A stretch of 64,000 nucleotides of DNA from NCBI GenBank assembly GCA_041690495.1, contig JAWLHE010000012.1, positions 73,882-137,881 on the forward strand, in the 5' to 3' direction. Source of the DNA: DATAAP01 sp041690495 (lineage in GTDB: Bacteria > Pseudomonadota > Alphaproteobacteria > CACIAM-22H2). Of this stretch, positions 1-9,275 are shown piece by piece. A model generated the notes under the pieces. The model had not been told where the DNA came from. It worked only from the letters and a program-made list of their open reading frames with translations, and made no database searches. Made by a program: the position numbers and the translations under genes. The stretch's first letter is position 1. Every line of letters begins with the position of its first letter.

Positions 1-504
1 GACCGCCACGCCGATATGGCCCAGCCCGTCGAACTGGGTTCCGACCTGGCCGATCTCGGTCGACAGGAATTCGTCGTGCCAGATGACCTGGTTGCTGCCG
101 AGCACACCGCCGGTGGGGCTGCCCGGGATGCGCAGCGCGAACACGCGCTCGCCGAACAGCGGCATGCCTGACTCGTAGACCCGGCCGATTTCGTAGACCT
201 TGCCGGAGCGGATGAGCTGCACCGTCTCCATGATCTTCTGCGGCGTGATGTGGTTGGATGCGCCGGCCTGGTCGTCGGCACCCCAACGCGACGGCCACCA
301 CGCCGCGCCGATCGGCGTCTCGCCCGGCGCCGGCGCCTGGGCCTGCACCGCCGTGGACCGGTTCAGAACGCCGGCGAAGCCGGCTGCGCCGAGCGCGCCG
401 GCGGTCTTCAGGAAGGCGCGCCGGCCCGGACGCGCGCGGTCGCCGGAAGTGGCTGACGCGTCCTTGCGACGGTCGGATGGGGGAAGTGTGCGGTGTTCGT
501 GCAT
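1..504 (-). CDS. Cyclase-family protein with Tat signal (truncated by window edge)
   Basis: The 168 visible codons start at an ATG preceded by GGAGG five bases upstream. The N-terminus carries a twin-arginine signal (GRRAFLKTAG, about residues 28-37) followed by a hydrophobic stretch, so the protein is probably exported folded. The mature part has WGADDQAG, SNHITPQK and, near the visible end, VGTQFDGLGHIG, the metal-binding region of the putative cyclase family (PF04199), whose members hydrolyse cyclic amides or formyl-kynurenine-type substrates. The C-terminal half lies outside the window, so the substrate cannot be guessed. It lies downstream of the HIT gene on the same strand, 116 bases away, and may be a separate transcription unit. 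Confidence 0.8.
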   Translation of the reverse strand, partial: MHEHRTLPPSDRRKDASATSGDRARPGRRAFLKTAGALGAAGFAGVLNRSTAVQAQAPAPGETPIGAAWWPSRWGADDQAGASNHITPQKIMETVQLIRSGKVYEIGRVYESGMPLFGERVFALRIPGSPTGGVLGSNQVIWHDEFLSTEIGQVGTQFDGLGHIGVAV

Positions 505-620
505 GCATTCCTCCGTTCGTTCACGCCCGGAGTCGGCACCGCGCCGGGACCGAAGTCCGGACCCGCATTGATATTAGCAACAATCAAGAAGGGCGCCACC
601 ACAGGTGGCGCGGGTCCAGC

Positions 621-983
621 CTACTCGCGCGGCAGCATGCGCCCGAGCGGGCGGCCGCCGAGGACATGGAAGTGCAGATGCGGTACTTCCTGGTGCCCGT
701 CGACGCCGGTATTGGCGATGACGCGATAGCCGGAATCGGCGACGCCGCTCATCCGAGCGACCTTGCCGACGGCGCGGGTGAAGGCGGCCACCTCGGCGTC
801 GCTCGCCTTCTCGTGGAAGTCGTCGAGCGATACATAGGCGCCCTTGGGAATCACCAGCACGTGCACCGGCGCCCGTGGCTGGATGTCCTTGAAGGCCAGC
901 ACGTGCTCGTCCTCGTAGACCTTCTGGCACGGAATCTCGCCGCGCAGGATCTTCGCGAAGATGTTGTTGGTGTCGTAGCCCAT
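621..983 (-). CDS. HIT-family nucleotide-binding protein (HinT-like)
   Basis: The 120-residue product shows the full HIT fold signature: NIFAKILRGEIP at the N-terminus, a central HVLVIPK strand, and the histidine triad HLHFHVLGG near residues 101-109. HIT proteins of this class are cytoplasmic purine nucleoside phosphoramidases. The length matches the family (about 110-125). It follows hisE in the histidine operon direction, separated by a palindromic repeat, a linkage that is common in alphaproteobacteria. A direct role in histidine synthesis is not implied. AGGAG lies upstream of the ATG. Confidence 0.93.
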   Translation of the reverse strand: MGYDTNNIFAKILRGEIPCQKVYEDEHVLAFKDIQPRAPVHVLVIPKGAYVSLDDFHEKASDAEVAAFTRAVGKVARMSGVADSGYRVIANTGVDGHQEVPHLHFHVLGGRPLGRMLPRE

Positions 984-1025
984 TGCCGCTCAGGCTCCTG
1001 TCAATGACGCTCTATCGTGTTTCTT

Positions 1026-1104
1026 GCGTCATGCCCGGGCTTGACCCGGGCATCCATTCCGCCGGTTGCACCATGGACCCGCGGATCAAGTCTGCGGGTG
1101 ACGC
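1026..1104. repeat. GTCATGCCCGGGC-type palindromic intergenic repeat, copy 1
   Basis: An imperfect inverted repeat begins GCGTCATGCCCGGGC and ends GGGTGACGC. It lies between hisE and the HIT gene. Related copies are at 42539-42646 and 52118-52186. Such elements are widespread in alphaproteobacterial intergenic regions. In a transcript it would fold into a long hairpin and could attenuate HIT expression relative to the his genes. Confidence 0.85.
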
Positions 1105-1124
1105 GGATGGGTGGATGGCGAAGA

Positions 1125-1478
1125 CTAGTCCCTTTCGCGCGACTCTTTCTCGGCGATCCCGGACACGCCCTCGCGCCGCGCCAGCTCCGCCCATACCTCG
1201 CGCGGCGTAATGCGCGCATCGGCCCACAGCACGAGCAGGTGGTACATGAGGTCGGCGCTCTCCTCGACCAGGCGCTCGCGCTTGTTGCGCACCGCCTCGA
1301 TCACGGTCTCCACAGCCTCTTCGCCGACCTTCTGCGCGATCTTGCGCGTGCCCTTGTTGAACAGGCGCGCGGTATGCGAGATCGCCGGATCGGCGCCGCG
1401 GCGGCTCTCGATGACGTCGAACAGCCGATCCAGGGTATGGCCGCCGCCCGGCCCGGGCGCACTGTTTGTGTCGTTCAT
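1125..1478 (-). CDS. hisE: Phosphoribosyl-ATP diphosphatase
   Basis: The 117-residue protein catalyses the second step of histidine biosynthesis, hydrolysing phosphoribosyl-ATP to phosphoribosyl-AMP. Diagnostic stretches are KGTRKIAQKVGEEAVETVIEA (read in two parts, residues about 43-63) and EESADLMYHLLVLW, the MazG-like helices carrying the acidic metal ligands. The start is the ATG at 1478 with GGAGG upstream; an open frame continues further upstream into hisF DNA but has no support. It follows hisF by 86 bases. The partner enzyme hisI is not in the window. Confidence 0.95.
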   Translation of the reverse strand: MNDTNSAPGPGGGHTLDRLFDVIESRRGADPAISHTARLFNKGTRKIAQKVGEEAVETVIEAVRNKRERLVEESADLMYHLLVLWADARITPREVWAELARREGVSGIAEKESRERD

Positions 1479-1564
1479 TGTCTGCCTCCGGCCGACGCGG
1501 TCGGTCGCACGGTCGCTGGAATGATCCCGGAAATGTGACGGATTTTTGAAAGAGCGTCCACGGC

Positions 1565-2338
<774 letters not shown>

Positions 2339-2341
2339 CGC

Positions 2342-3067
2342 CTATGCCTTCAGCAGCTTCGCCGCGGCGGCAAGATCGATGCGCCCGTCATAAAGCGCGC
2401 GGCCGCAGATGACGCCGATGATCCCGGCCTTCTCGTGCGACTTGAGGGACTTGAGATCCTCGATCGAGGAGACGCCGCCGGAGGCGATCACCGGCGTCGT
2501 CAGCTGGAAGGCGAGGTCGACGGTCGCCTCGACATTCGGGCCGACCATGGCGCCGTCGCGGCTGATATCGGTATAGACGATCGCCGCCACGCCTGCCTGC
2601 TCGAACAGCAAGGCGAGATCAAGCGCCTTGATGTTCGAGGTCTTGGCCCAGCCCTCGACTGCGACCAGGCCGTCGCGCGCATCGATGCCGACGACGATCC
2701 TGCCGGGCCAGCGTCTGCATGCCGCCCTGACGAATTCGGGCTTGCGCAGCGCCGCCGTGCCGAGGATGACGCGGGCGATGCCGGCTCCGAGCCAGCGCTC
2801 GATGGCGGCTTCGTCGCGGATGCCGCCGCCGAGCTGCACGGGAACGTTGGCCGCGGCGACGATCGCGGCGACGGCCTCCGCATTGACCGGCTTGCCCGCA
2901 AAGGCGCCGTCGAGATCGACGACGTGCAGCCACTCGCAGCCGGCCGCGACGAAGCGGCGCGCCTGATCTGCGGGATCGGTGTTGAAGGTGGTGGCGGCGC
3001 TCATCTCGCCGCGCAGCAGGCGCACGCAGGCGCCGTCCTTGAGGTCAATGGCGGGAAACAGGATCAC
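2342..3067 (-). CDS. hisA: Phosphoribosylformimino-AICAR isomerase
   Basis: The 241-residue barrel isomerises ProFAR to PRFAR. The N-terminal FPAIDLKDGACVRL carries the general-base aspartate, VQLGGGIRD and VIASGGVSS are the phosphate loops, and VYTDISRDGAM holds the second catalytic aspartate. I choose the GTG at 3067 because the family starts exactly at this residue (V/M-ILFPAIDLK). It overlaps the hisH stop in a GTGA arrangement, a sign of translational coupling. The open frame reads further upstream inside hisH, which is a shadow. Confidence 0.96.
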   Translation of the reverse strand: MILFPAIDLKDGACVRLLRGEMSAATTFNTDPADQARRFVAAGCEWLHVVDLDGAFAGKPVNAEAVAAIVAAANVPVQLGGGIRDEAAIERWLGAGIARVILGTAALRKPEFVRAACRRWPGRIVVGIDARDGLVAVEGWAKTSNIKALDLALLFEQAGVAAIVYTDISRDGAMVGPNVEATVDLAFQLTTPVIASGGVSSIEDLKSLKSHEKAGIIGVICGRALYDGRIDLAAAAKLLKA

Positions 3068-3708
3068 GGCCGCCACCTCAGGAAATTGGCGATCAGGCGC
3101 AGGCCGGACTCCTGGCTCTTCTCGGGATGGAACTGCGTGCCGGCGATGTTGCCGCGCGCGACGATCGCCGCCATCGGGCCGCCGTAGTCGCAAGCGGCGA
3201 GCACGTCACCGGGATCAGACGGCACAAAATGATAGCTATGCACGAAATAGGCGTGGGCGCCTGTAGCGACGCCGGCAAGCAGCGGATGCGCGCCGTCGCG
3301 GACAATCAGCTCGTTCCAGCCCATGTGCGGCACCTTGAGCCCGCAGCGCTCGCCTTCGACGCGATGCACCTCGCCCGGCAGCCAGCCCAGCCCGTCATGC
3401 GTGCCGTGCTCGTGGCCGCGCGTCGCCAGCAGCTGCATGCCGACGCAGATGCCGAGGAACGGGCGCCTGTCTTCGTGCACCGCGCGCTCGAGCGCCGCAA
3501 TCATGCCGGGCAGCGCCTTGAGGCCCGCCATGCAGTCGGCGAAGGCGCCGACGCCGGGCAGCACGATGCGGTCCGCCGCCGCGACGTCGCGCGGATCGGC
3601 GCTCACCCTGACGGACACGGCAGTACCGCTCTCGCGCGCCGCGCGCTCGAATGCCTTGGCCGCGGATCGGAGGTTGCCCGACCCGTAATCGATGATCACC
3701 GCCTGCAT
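3064..3708 (-). CDS. hisH: Imidazole glycerol phosphate synthase, glutaminase subunit
   Basis: The 214-residue class I glutamine amidotransferase supplies ammonia to HisF. The nucleophile cysteine is in FLGICVGMQLL (about residue 87), the oxyanion strand in VPHMGWNEL, and the His/Glu pair in TQFHPEKSQESG near the C-terminus, so the triad is complete. It lies 9 bases after the DUF2628 gene and overlaps hisA by 4 bases. Confidence 0.97.
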   Translation of the reverse strand: MQAVIIDYGSGNLRSAAKAFERAARESGTAVSVRVSADPRDVAAADRIVLPGVGAFADCMAGLKALPGMIAALERAVHEDRRPFLGICVGMQLLATRGHEHGTHDGLGWLPGEVHRVEGERCGLKVPHMGWNELIVRDGAHPLLAGVATGAHAYFVHSYHFVPSDPGDVLAACDYGGPMAAIVARGNIAGTQFHPEKSQESGLRLIANFLRWRP

Positions 3709-3717
3709 GGTTCTACT

Positions 3718-4113
3718 CTATGCAGGCGATGCGTAGAGATGATGATGCTTCTGGAAGAAGCGATGCTCGGCCTGTGCGAGGTTCTGGCCGAGGATGACAT
3801 CCTCGGTGTCGTAATCGCGCCGTGCGAGCGCGCGGCGGCGCGCATCGTTCGCTTCGAAGCCGACCAAAGCGCTCCAGGCGAGCCCGGCCGCCGCATCGGT
3901 CAGCGGATCGAGCGCCAGCAGCTCGCTCGCCATGCCGATCGCAATACCGCTCGCCGCGACGATCAGCGCGAACATCCAGAGCCGCTGCCACAGCGCCCAG
4001 AACAGCGTGAAGAAGAAGGCCGGCCACGAGAAGCCGTCCTTGACGAACGCCACGTCGCGGTCGGCGCGGCCGCGGCCGCGCACATGCACCGTATAGGTCG
4101 TGCTGCGCGCCAT
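3718..4113 (-). CDS. DUF2628 membrane protein inside the his operon
   Basis: The 131-residue protein has the DUF2628 pattern: an N-terminal FVKDGFSWPAFFF motif, a hydrophobic stretch of two closely spaced segments (about residues 30-70), and a C-terminal soluble tail with ARRRALARRDY. It is likely an inner-membrane protein of unknown function. It sits between hisB and hisH with gaps of 6 and 9 bases, a conserved position in many alphaproteobacteria, yet no role in histidine synthesis is established. The FEANDARR region is typical of the family. Confidence 0.85.
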   Translation of the reverse strand: MARSTTYTVHVRGRGRADRDVAFVKDGFSWPAFFFTLFWALWQRLWMFALIVAASGIAIGMASELLALDPLTDAAAGLAWSALVGFEANDARRRALARRDYDTEDVILGQNLAQAEHRFFQKHHHLYASPA

Positions 4114-4119
4114 CGCCGC

Positions 4120-4767
4120 TCAAACCTTCAGCGAGCCGCCGAGCACGCCCTTGGTCGACGGCACGGCGTCGGCCTTGCGCGGGTCGAGGGCGATCGCCTG
4201 GCGCAGCGCGCGCGCCAGTCCCTTGAAGCAGGATTCGATGATGTGGTGGTTGTTCTCGCCGTACAACGTCTCGACGTGCAGGGTCAGGCCGCATTCCTGG
4301 GTGAAGGCCTTGAACCATTCCTTGAACAGCTCGGTGTCCATGTCGCCGAGCTTGGCGCGCGAGAACGCCACCTTCCACACGAGATAGGGCCGGTTGGACG
4401 CATCGAGCGCCACGCGGGTCAACGTCTCGTCCATCGGGATCAGCGCGTCGCCGTAGCGGTTGATGCCGGCGCGGTCGCCCAGTGCCTTGCTGATCGCGGC
4501 GCCGACCACGTAGCCGGTGTCCTCGGTGGTGTGGTGATAGTCGATATGCAGGTCGCCATCGGCGCGCACGGCGAGATCGATCAGGCTGTGGCGGGAAAGC
4601 TGCTCCAGCATGTGGTCGAGAAAGCCGATGCCGGTCTTGATGTCGTAGACGCCGGCGCCGTCCAGAACCACATGCGCCCTGATCCGCGTCTCCTTGGTCA
4701 TGCGCTCGACGCTCGCCTGGCGCACCGGGGCCTGGACGATCGACACGGGAGTCGGTGACTGCGGCAT
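4120..4767 (-). CDS. hisB: Imidazoleglycerol-phosphate dehydratase
   Basis: The 215-residue monofunctional IGPD removes water from IGP. The manganese-binding histidine motifs are visible: GFLDHMLEQLSRH, DYHHTTEDTG and, near the end, ENNHHIIES. The enzyme is slightly longer than the usual 195-200 residues because of an N-terminal extension before RMTKETRIR. The internal ATG of MTKETRIR is an alternative start. It is the first gene of the seven-gene minus-strand cluster and faces away from hslV. Confidence 0.95.
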   Translation of the reverse strand: MPQSPTPVSIVQAPVRQASVERMTKETRIRAHVVLDGAGVYDIKTGIGFLDHMLEQLSRHSLIDLAVRADGDLHIDYHHTTEDTGYVVGAAISKALGDRAGINRYGDALIPMDETLTRVALDASNRPYLVWKVAFSRAKLGDMDTELFKEWFKAFTQECGLTLHVETLYGENNHHIIESCFKGLARALRQAIALDPRKADAVPSTKGVLGGSLKV

Positions 4768-4809
4768 GCGTTGCGGGCGCGCGGACGCCCCTCCTAAGGC
4801 TCTGGCGAC

Positions 4810-4835
4810 GGCGGGGTTTTAGCAGAGCCCCCGCC
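4810..4835 (-). terminator. Hairpin upstream of hisB
   Basis: GGCGGGG at 4810-4816 pairs with CCCCGCC at 4829-4835 across a loop containing TTTT. It lies after the small gene at 4853-5074 and before hisB. It could terminate the small gene or attenuate the his transcript. There is no U tract after the stem in the minus direction, so an intrinsic terminator is not certain. Confidence 0.4.
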
Positions 4836-4852
4836 CCAGGGCCAGCCCGGCT

Positions 4853-5074
4853 TCAGGCGCCCTTTCGGCCGGTGTCGCGGGGACGCCCCTCCTCCTCGCC
4901 GTTGGGCGGCGAGCTGCCGGTCCCGGACTGGCGCGGCTTCTGCAGCTTGCCCGGATCCGGCGGCGGGCTGCCGGGCGGCCGCCCCGGCTGGACGTTGGGC
5001 CCGCGCGTAAAGCCGCGCTGGGCGGTGTCCGTCTTTCGGCCGCTGCCGTGATCGGCGATCCGCTTGGGATTCAT
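4853..5074 (-). CDS. Small basic, proline-rich hypothetical protein
   Basis: The 73-residue open frame starts MNPKRIADHGSGRKTDTAQR and is rich in Pro, Gly, Arg and Lys with no hydrophobic segment, so it would be soluble and probably disordered. GGAGCAGGAC precedes the ATG. I do not recognise a family. It lies between hslV (divergent) and hisB (same strand, downstream). The ribosome site and its bounded position favour a real gene, but the composition is also what an overlapping frame gives in high-GC DNA. Confidence 0.4.
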   Translation of the reverse strand: MNPKRIADHGSGRKTDTAQRGFTRGPNVQPGRPPGSPPPDPGKLQKPRQSGTGSSPPNGEEEGRPRDTGRKGA

Positions 5075-5256
5075 GTCCTGCTCCGTTCACCCTGTGCCGA
5101 GTGAACGGAACCGGGCGGAAGAGAGGTCCGCCCGGCGCCGCCCTGGGCCGGATTTACCGCGCCCGCACGGCGGTCGATCGCCATGGCGCCGACGTTGCGG
5201 ATGGCGATGGCAGCCGCGGCAGCCGCTACCGCCGCAAGACATGCGCCGCGACAAGG

Positions 5257-5285
5257 CTTGATCCACCCCGGGCGAGCGCTTAAAT
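5257..5285 (+). promoter_or_regulatory. Candidate hslVU promoter
   Basis: CTTGAT (5257-5262) and TTAAAT (5280-5285) are 17 bases apart and 40 bases upstream of the hslV ATG. The -35 resembles the CTTGA core of heat-shock sigma-32 promoters, but the -10 does not match its CCCCAT box, so a housekeeping promoter is equally possible. Confidence 0.4.
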
Positions 5286-5324
5286 CGTGCCGAGGCCGCT
5301 CACGCGGCGCCTATCGGAACCCCC

Positions 5325-5876
5325 ATGAATCCCACCAGCGAATCGCCAATATGGCACGGCACAACTATTCTTGCCGTGCGCAAGAACGGTCAGACCGTCG
5401 TCGCCGGCGACGGCCAGGTCAGCCTCGGCCAGACCGTCGTGAAATCCAACGCCAAGAAGGTCCGCCGGCTCGCGAGCGGCAACGTCATCGTCGGGTTCGC
5501 CGGCGCGACTGCGGACGCGTTCACGCTGTTCGAGCGGCTCGAGGCCAAGCTTGAGCAGCATCCCGGGCAGCTCACCCGTGCCTGCGTCGATCTCGCCAAG
5601 GACTGGCGCACCGACCGCTATCTGCGCCGGCTCGAGGCGATGATGGCGGTCGTCGACAAGGACGTGTCGCTGGTGCTGAGCGGCAACGGCGACGTGCTCG
5701 AGCCGGAGGATGGCCTGATCGGCATCGGTTCGGGCGGCTCGTTCGCGCTTGCCGCGGCGCGGGCCCTGGTCGCGGTCGACGCCCTTTCGGCGCGCGAGAT
5801 CGCCGAACGCGCGATGAAGATCGCCGCGGGCATCTGTGTTTACACGAACGACAAGCTCGTCATCGAAAGTCTGTAA
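5325..5876 (+). CDS. hslV: ATP-dependent protease proteolytic subunit HslV
   Basis: The 183-residue peptidase forms the double-hexamer core of the HslUV protease. The catalytic threonine is in HGTTILAVRKNGQ; as in other alphaproteobacteria, a short N-terminal extension (MNPTSESPIWHG) is expected to be removed to expose it. GDGQVSLGQTVVKSNAKKVR and the GSGGSFALAAARAL segment are family hallmarks. The stop overlaps the hslU start by one base (TAATG), so the two subunits are translationally coupled. Confidence 0.96.
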   Translation: MNPTSESPIWHGTTILAVRKNGQTVVAGDGQVSLGQTVVKSNAKKVRRLASGNVIVGFAGATADAFTLFERLEAKLEQHPGQLTRACVDLAKDWRTDRYLRRLEAMMAVVDKDVSLVLSGNGDVLEPEDGLIGIGSGGSFALAAARALVAVDALSAREIAERAMKIAAGICVYTNDKLVIESL

Positions 5877-7189
5877 TGAGCGCCTTTTCTCCCCGCGAAA
5901 TCGTCTCCGAGCTCGACCGCTACATCGTCGGGCAGAACGCCGCCAAGCGCGCGGTCGCCATCGCCCTGCGCAACCGCTGGCGCCGGCAGCAGCTTCCCGA
6001 GGAGCTGCGCGAGGAGGTGCTGCCCAAGAACATTCTGATGATCGGGCCGACCGGCTGCGGCAAGACCGAGATCGCGCGCCGTCTCGCGCGCCTTGCGCAG
6101 GCGCCGTTCGTCAAGGTCGAGGCGACCAAGTTCACCGAGGTCGGCTATGTCGGCCGCGACGTCGATCAGATCATGCGCGATCTGCTCGAAGTCTCGATCG
6201 CGATGACGCGCGAGCGGCTGCGCAAGGATGTTGCGGCGAAGGCGGAGGTTGCGGCGGAGGAGCGCGTACTGGACGCGCTGGTCGGCGAGAACGCGAGCGC
6301 CGACACGCGCGCGAAATTCCGCAAGATGCTGCGCGAGGGCTCGCTCAACGACCGCGAGATCGAGGTGCAGGTGCAGGATTCGGGCGGCATGGCGCTGCCG
6401 ACCTTCGACATTCCCGGCATGCCGGGCGCGCAGATGGGCATGCTCAACCTCAACGACATCCTCGGCAAGGCGCTCGGCGGCGGTCGTGCCAGGCCGCGGC
6501 GCATGACGGTATTGCAGAGCTACGAGGTGCTGATCGCCGAGGAGAGCGACAAACTTCTAGACCAGGACCGCGTCATCAGGGAAGCCAAGGACGCGGTCGA
6601 GCAGAACGGCATCGTCTTTCTCGACGAGATCGACAAGATCAGCGCCCGCAGCGAGCGCTCCGGCGCCGATGTCAGCCGCGAAGGCGTGCAGCGCGACCTT
6701 CTCCCGCTGATCGAGGGCACGACGGTGGCGACCAAGCATGGCGCCATCAAGAGCGACCATGTCCTGTTCATAGCGTCAGGCGCCTTTCACATCGCCAAGC
6801 CCTCGGACCTGCTGCCCGAGTTGCAGGGCCGCCTGCCGATCCGCGTCGAGCTCAAGGCGCTCGACCGCGACGATTTCGTGCGGATCCTCAAGGAGCCCGA
6901 GAACAGCCTGATCAAGCAGTACAAGGCCCTGCTCAAGACGGAGGACGTGACTCTCGATTTTACCGAGGACGCGATCACCGAGATCGCCAGCCTGGCCGCA
7001 GAGGTCAACCGGAACGTCGAGAATATCGGCGCGAGGCGGCTGCAGACGATCCTCGAGCGGCTGCTGGAGGAGATCAGCTTCACGGCGTCGGATCAGCCCG
7101 GCACGTCGCTGACCATCGACGCGGCCTATGTCCGCGCCAAGGTTGCCGACCTCGCCAAGGACGCCGATCTGAGCAAGTTCATTCTCTGA
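5876..7189 (+). CDS. hslU: HslUV protease ATPase subunit
   Basis: The 437-residue AAA+ unfoldase feeds substrates to HslV. It starts with FSPREIVSELDRYIVGQ, has the Walker A motif GPTGCGKTEIARR (about residues 57-69), an inserted I-domain (about residues 110-240), Walker B IVFLDEIDKI, and ends with the conserved C-terminal LSKFIL tail that docks into HslV. Length is normal. Confidence 0.97.
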   Translation: MSAFSPREIVSELDRYIVGQNAAKRAVAIALRNRWRRQQLPEELREEVLPKNILMIGPTGCGKTEIARRLARLAQAPFVKVEATKFTEVGYVGRDVDQIMRDLLEVSIAMTRERLRKDVAAKAEVAAEERVLDALVGENASADTRAKFRKMLREGSLNDREIEVQVQDSGGMALPTFDIPGMPGAQMGMLNLNDILGKALGGGRARPRRMTVLQSYEVLIAEESDKLLDQDRVIREAKDAVEQNGIVFLDEIDKISARSERSGADVSREGVQRDLLPLIEGTTVATKHGAIKSDHVLFIASGAFHIAKPSDLLPELQGRLPIRVELKALDRDDFVRILKEPENSLIKQYKALLKTEDVTLDFTEDAITEIASLAAEVNRNVENIGARRLQTILERLLEEISFTASDQPGTSLTIDAAYVRAKVADLAKDADLSKFIL

Positions 7190-7367
7190 AACGCCGCGGA
7201 CGAAGTTTGGTCCGGGAAAGAACTGACTTACCGATTATTCAGGTCTAGCATGGTCGAAAAGCAGGGAGACACTATCGCCGTGGTTGTCTTCTGACCGGAT
7301 TTGCCTAGTATCGCTCCTCTTGCGGTTGTGATGTAGAACACATCGCCTCGGCTGGGGGCGGCACAGA

Positions 7368-7919
7368 ATGTGCCGGGGGCTAAGGGGAATGACCGACTCG
7401 ATTCCGTTCAAGGATGCCGATCCGCGTCTGCATGCGGTGCTAAGGTATTGGTCCGGCAAGAAACGCGATCGAGCGATGCCGGCACGGCGCGACATCGACC
7501 CGCTCGAGCTTGGGCCCGCCATTCTGCCGCACCTGATGCTGGCCGATGTCGAGGCAGGTCCGCGCTTCCGCTACCGCCTGTTCGGAACCATTGTCAGCGA
7601 CCACTTTGGCATGGATGCGACCGGCCATTATATCGACGAGGTAATGGTCGGCCAGTACAAGGACTTCATCCTCGGTCTTTACGGCGACGTGATCGCGATG
7701 AAGAAGCCGGTCTACTCGACCTCGGTCTACGGGCCTCGGCCCGAGCGCAACATGTCCACGCAGCGCCTGATGCTGCCGCTGTCGAGCGATGGGGAGAATG
7801 TCGACATGGTGCTCGGCTGCCAGGTGTTCCTCTACGGCTCCCCGCTCAAGACGCTCACGGTCCGCCTTGCCCAGGACAAGGCCGAACCGATCGACAATCT
7901 GTCCCTGAAGCTGGACTGA
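7368..7919 (+). CDS. PAS_5 (PF07310) domain protein
   Basis: The product is 183 residues, or 176 from the internal ATG at 7389. The core follows the PAS_5 pattern: LRYWSGKKRDRAMPARRDIDP, LGPAILPHLMLADVE, RFRYRLFGT, and a C-terminal MVLGCQVF strand. Proteins of this type are small cytoplasmic sensors of unknown ligand, abundant in alphaproteobacteria. GGGGG lies 6-10 bases before the 7368 start, while AGGGGA is too close to the 7389 ATG, so the longer form is slightly favoured. It is a stand-alone gene behind hslU. Confidence 0.75.
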   Translation: MCRGLRGMTDSIPFKDADPRLHAVLRYWSGKKRDRAMPARRDIDPLELGPAILPHLMLADVEAGPRFRYRLFGTIVSDHFGMDATGHYIDEVMVGQYKDFILGLYGDVIAMKKPVYSTSVYGPRPERNMSTQRLMLPLSSDGENVDMVLGCQVFLYGSPLKTLTVRLAQDKAEPIDNLSLKLD

Positions 7920-7993
7920 CCTCCCCCGGACGCTCCGCCCGCCCCGGGATCGCGGCGGTCCCGGTCGCAAGCCGCACTTCATTCGTACGCGAA

Positions 7994-8054
7994 CGATTGC
8001 CAAGGCAATCGCTACCCCCGAATGACTAAGGGCGGTCGCCTTTGGCGACCGCCC
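7994..8054. terminator. Tandem hairpins between convergent genes
   Basis: CGATTGCC-AA-GGCAATCG (7994-8011) is followed by an 11-bp stem GGGCGGTCGCC-TTT-GGCGACCGCCC (8030-8054). They end the PAS_5 gene and may also stop the minus-strand transcript that begins at 9198. There is no clear T tract. The rest of the 7920-8220 gap holds no open frame I can support; a TATAAAG-containing AT-rich patch lies near 8107. Confidence 0.6.
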
Positions 8055-8220
8055 CTGTTGTCACTGCCTCCCCAAACCCGGGCCTCAATCCCGTCAACTC
8101 GCACCGTTATAAAGACCGCGCTTTTGTTCCGCAGCAAACGGTGTATTCGCATTACCACGTTCGCCTAGCGAGCATCAAATGATTCCTCGCGGGCCCAAAG
8201 GCTCCGCTTGAATCGCCTTG

Positions 8221-9198
8221 TCAGTGATACAGGCCCATGACCCGCGCACGCTGCTGGACCAGGGCAAGCACCGTGTCGATGGTCGGCGTCGGCACGCCGC
8301 TCATGCGCCCGAGCTCCTGCACTACTGTCGTCAGCGCGTCGATCTCCATCGGCCGCCCGCGTTCGAGATCCTGGAGCATCGACGTCTTGTGCGCACCCAC
8401 CTTCCCCGCTCCGTCGATGCGTCGCTCGACGTCGACGCGGAAATGCACGCCGATGCGGTCGCCGATCGCCTTCGCCTCCATCATCATCGCGCGCGCGACT
8501 TCGCGCGTGCCGGGATCGAAGGCGATGACGTCGAGCGTCGCATGCGTCAGCGCGCTGATCGGGTTGAAGCAGAGATTGCCCCACAGCTTCAGCCAGATCT
8601 CGTCGCGGATGTTGCCGATCACCGGCGCCTTGAGGCCCGCAGCCGCGAACAGCGTGGAGAGCCGTTCCGCGCGCGCGGTGGTCTCGCCCGACGGCTCGCC
8701 CAGCGGGAACTTGTCGCCGTAGACGTGCTGGATCACGCCGGGCTCGACGACTTCGGTCGCCGGATAGACGATGCAGCCGATCGCGCGCTCGGGGCGCAAG
8801 GTCCGCCACTGCACGCCGCCGGGATCGACGCTTTCGAGCGTGCGGTTCTCGAACGCGCCGCCATGGCGGTGGAAATACCAGTACGGAATGCCGTTGACCG
8901 CGGTAACGATCGCCGTGTCGTTGCCGAGCAGCGGCCGCATCGCGTCGACCGCGCCGGGCAGCGAATGCGCCTTGAGCGCGACGATCACGTAGTCCTGCGG
9001 GCCGAGCTCGGACGGATCGTCGCTCGCGCGCACGCGCACCGTTTCCTCCGCGCCGTTCATGCGCAAGGTCAGCCCCTTCTCCTTCATCGCCGCGAGATGC
9101 GGACCGCGCGCGACCAGGCTGACATCGGCGCCCGCGCTCGCGAACTTCGCGCCGAGAAAACCTCCGATGGCGCCGGCGCCGTAGATGCACACTCTCAT
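8221..9198 (-). CDS. Ketopantoate reductase-like protein (2-dehydropantoate 2-reductase family)
   Basis: The 325-residue protein opens with the NAD(P)-binding glycine motif IYGAGAIGGFLGAKFA and contains the ApbA/PanE C-terminal helices with KLWGNLCFNPISALTHA and KTSMLQDLERGRPMEID, the substrate-binding stretch. True PanE makes pantoate for coenzyme A, but alphaproteobacteria carry several paralogs of unknown substrate, so I withhold the panE symbol. It lies 77 bases downstream of isocitrate lyase on the same strand; the gap holds a GC-rich hairpin (about 9221-9257). Confidence 0.88.
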   Translation of the reverse strand: MRVCIYGAGAIGGFLGAKFASAGADVSLVARGPHLAAMKEKGLTLRMNGAEETVRVRASDDPSELGPQDYVIVALKAHSLPGAVDAMRPLLGNDTAIVTAVNGIPYWYFHRHGGAFENRTLESVDPGGVQWRTLRPERAIGCIVYPATEVVEPGVIQHVYGDKFPLGEPSGETTARAERLSTLFAAAGLKAPVIGNIRDEIWLKLWGNLCFNPISALTHATLDVIAFDPGTREVARAMMMEAKAIGDRIGVHFRVDVERRIDGAGKVGAHKTSMLQDLERGRPMEIDALTTVVQELGRMSGVPTPTIDTVLALVQQRARVMGLYH

Positions 9199-9275
9199 TC
9201 GTCTCTCTCCATTGCGGAAGAAGGGCCCCCTCCCCGCCTCGCGGCGGCGAGAGGGCCGATACGGCGGATCGCGGA

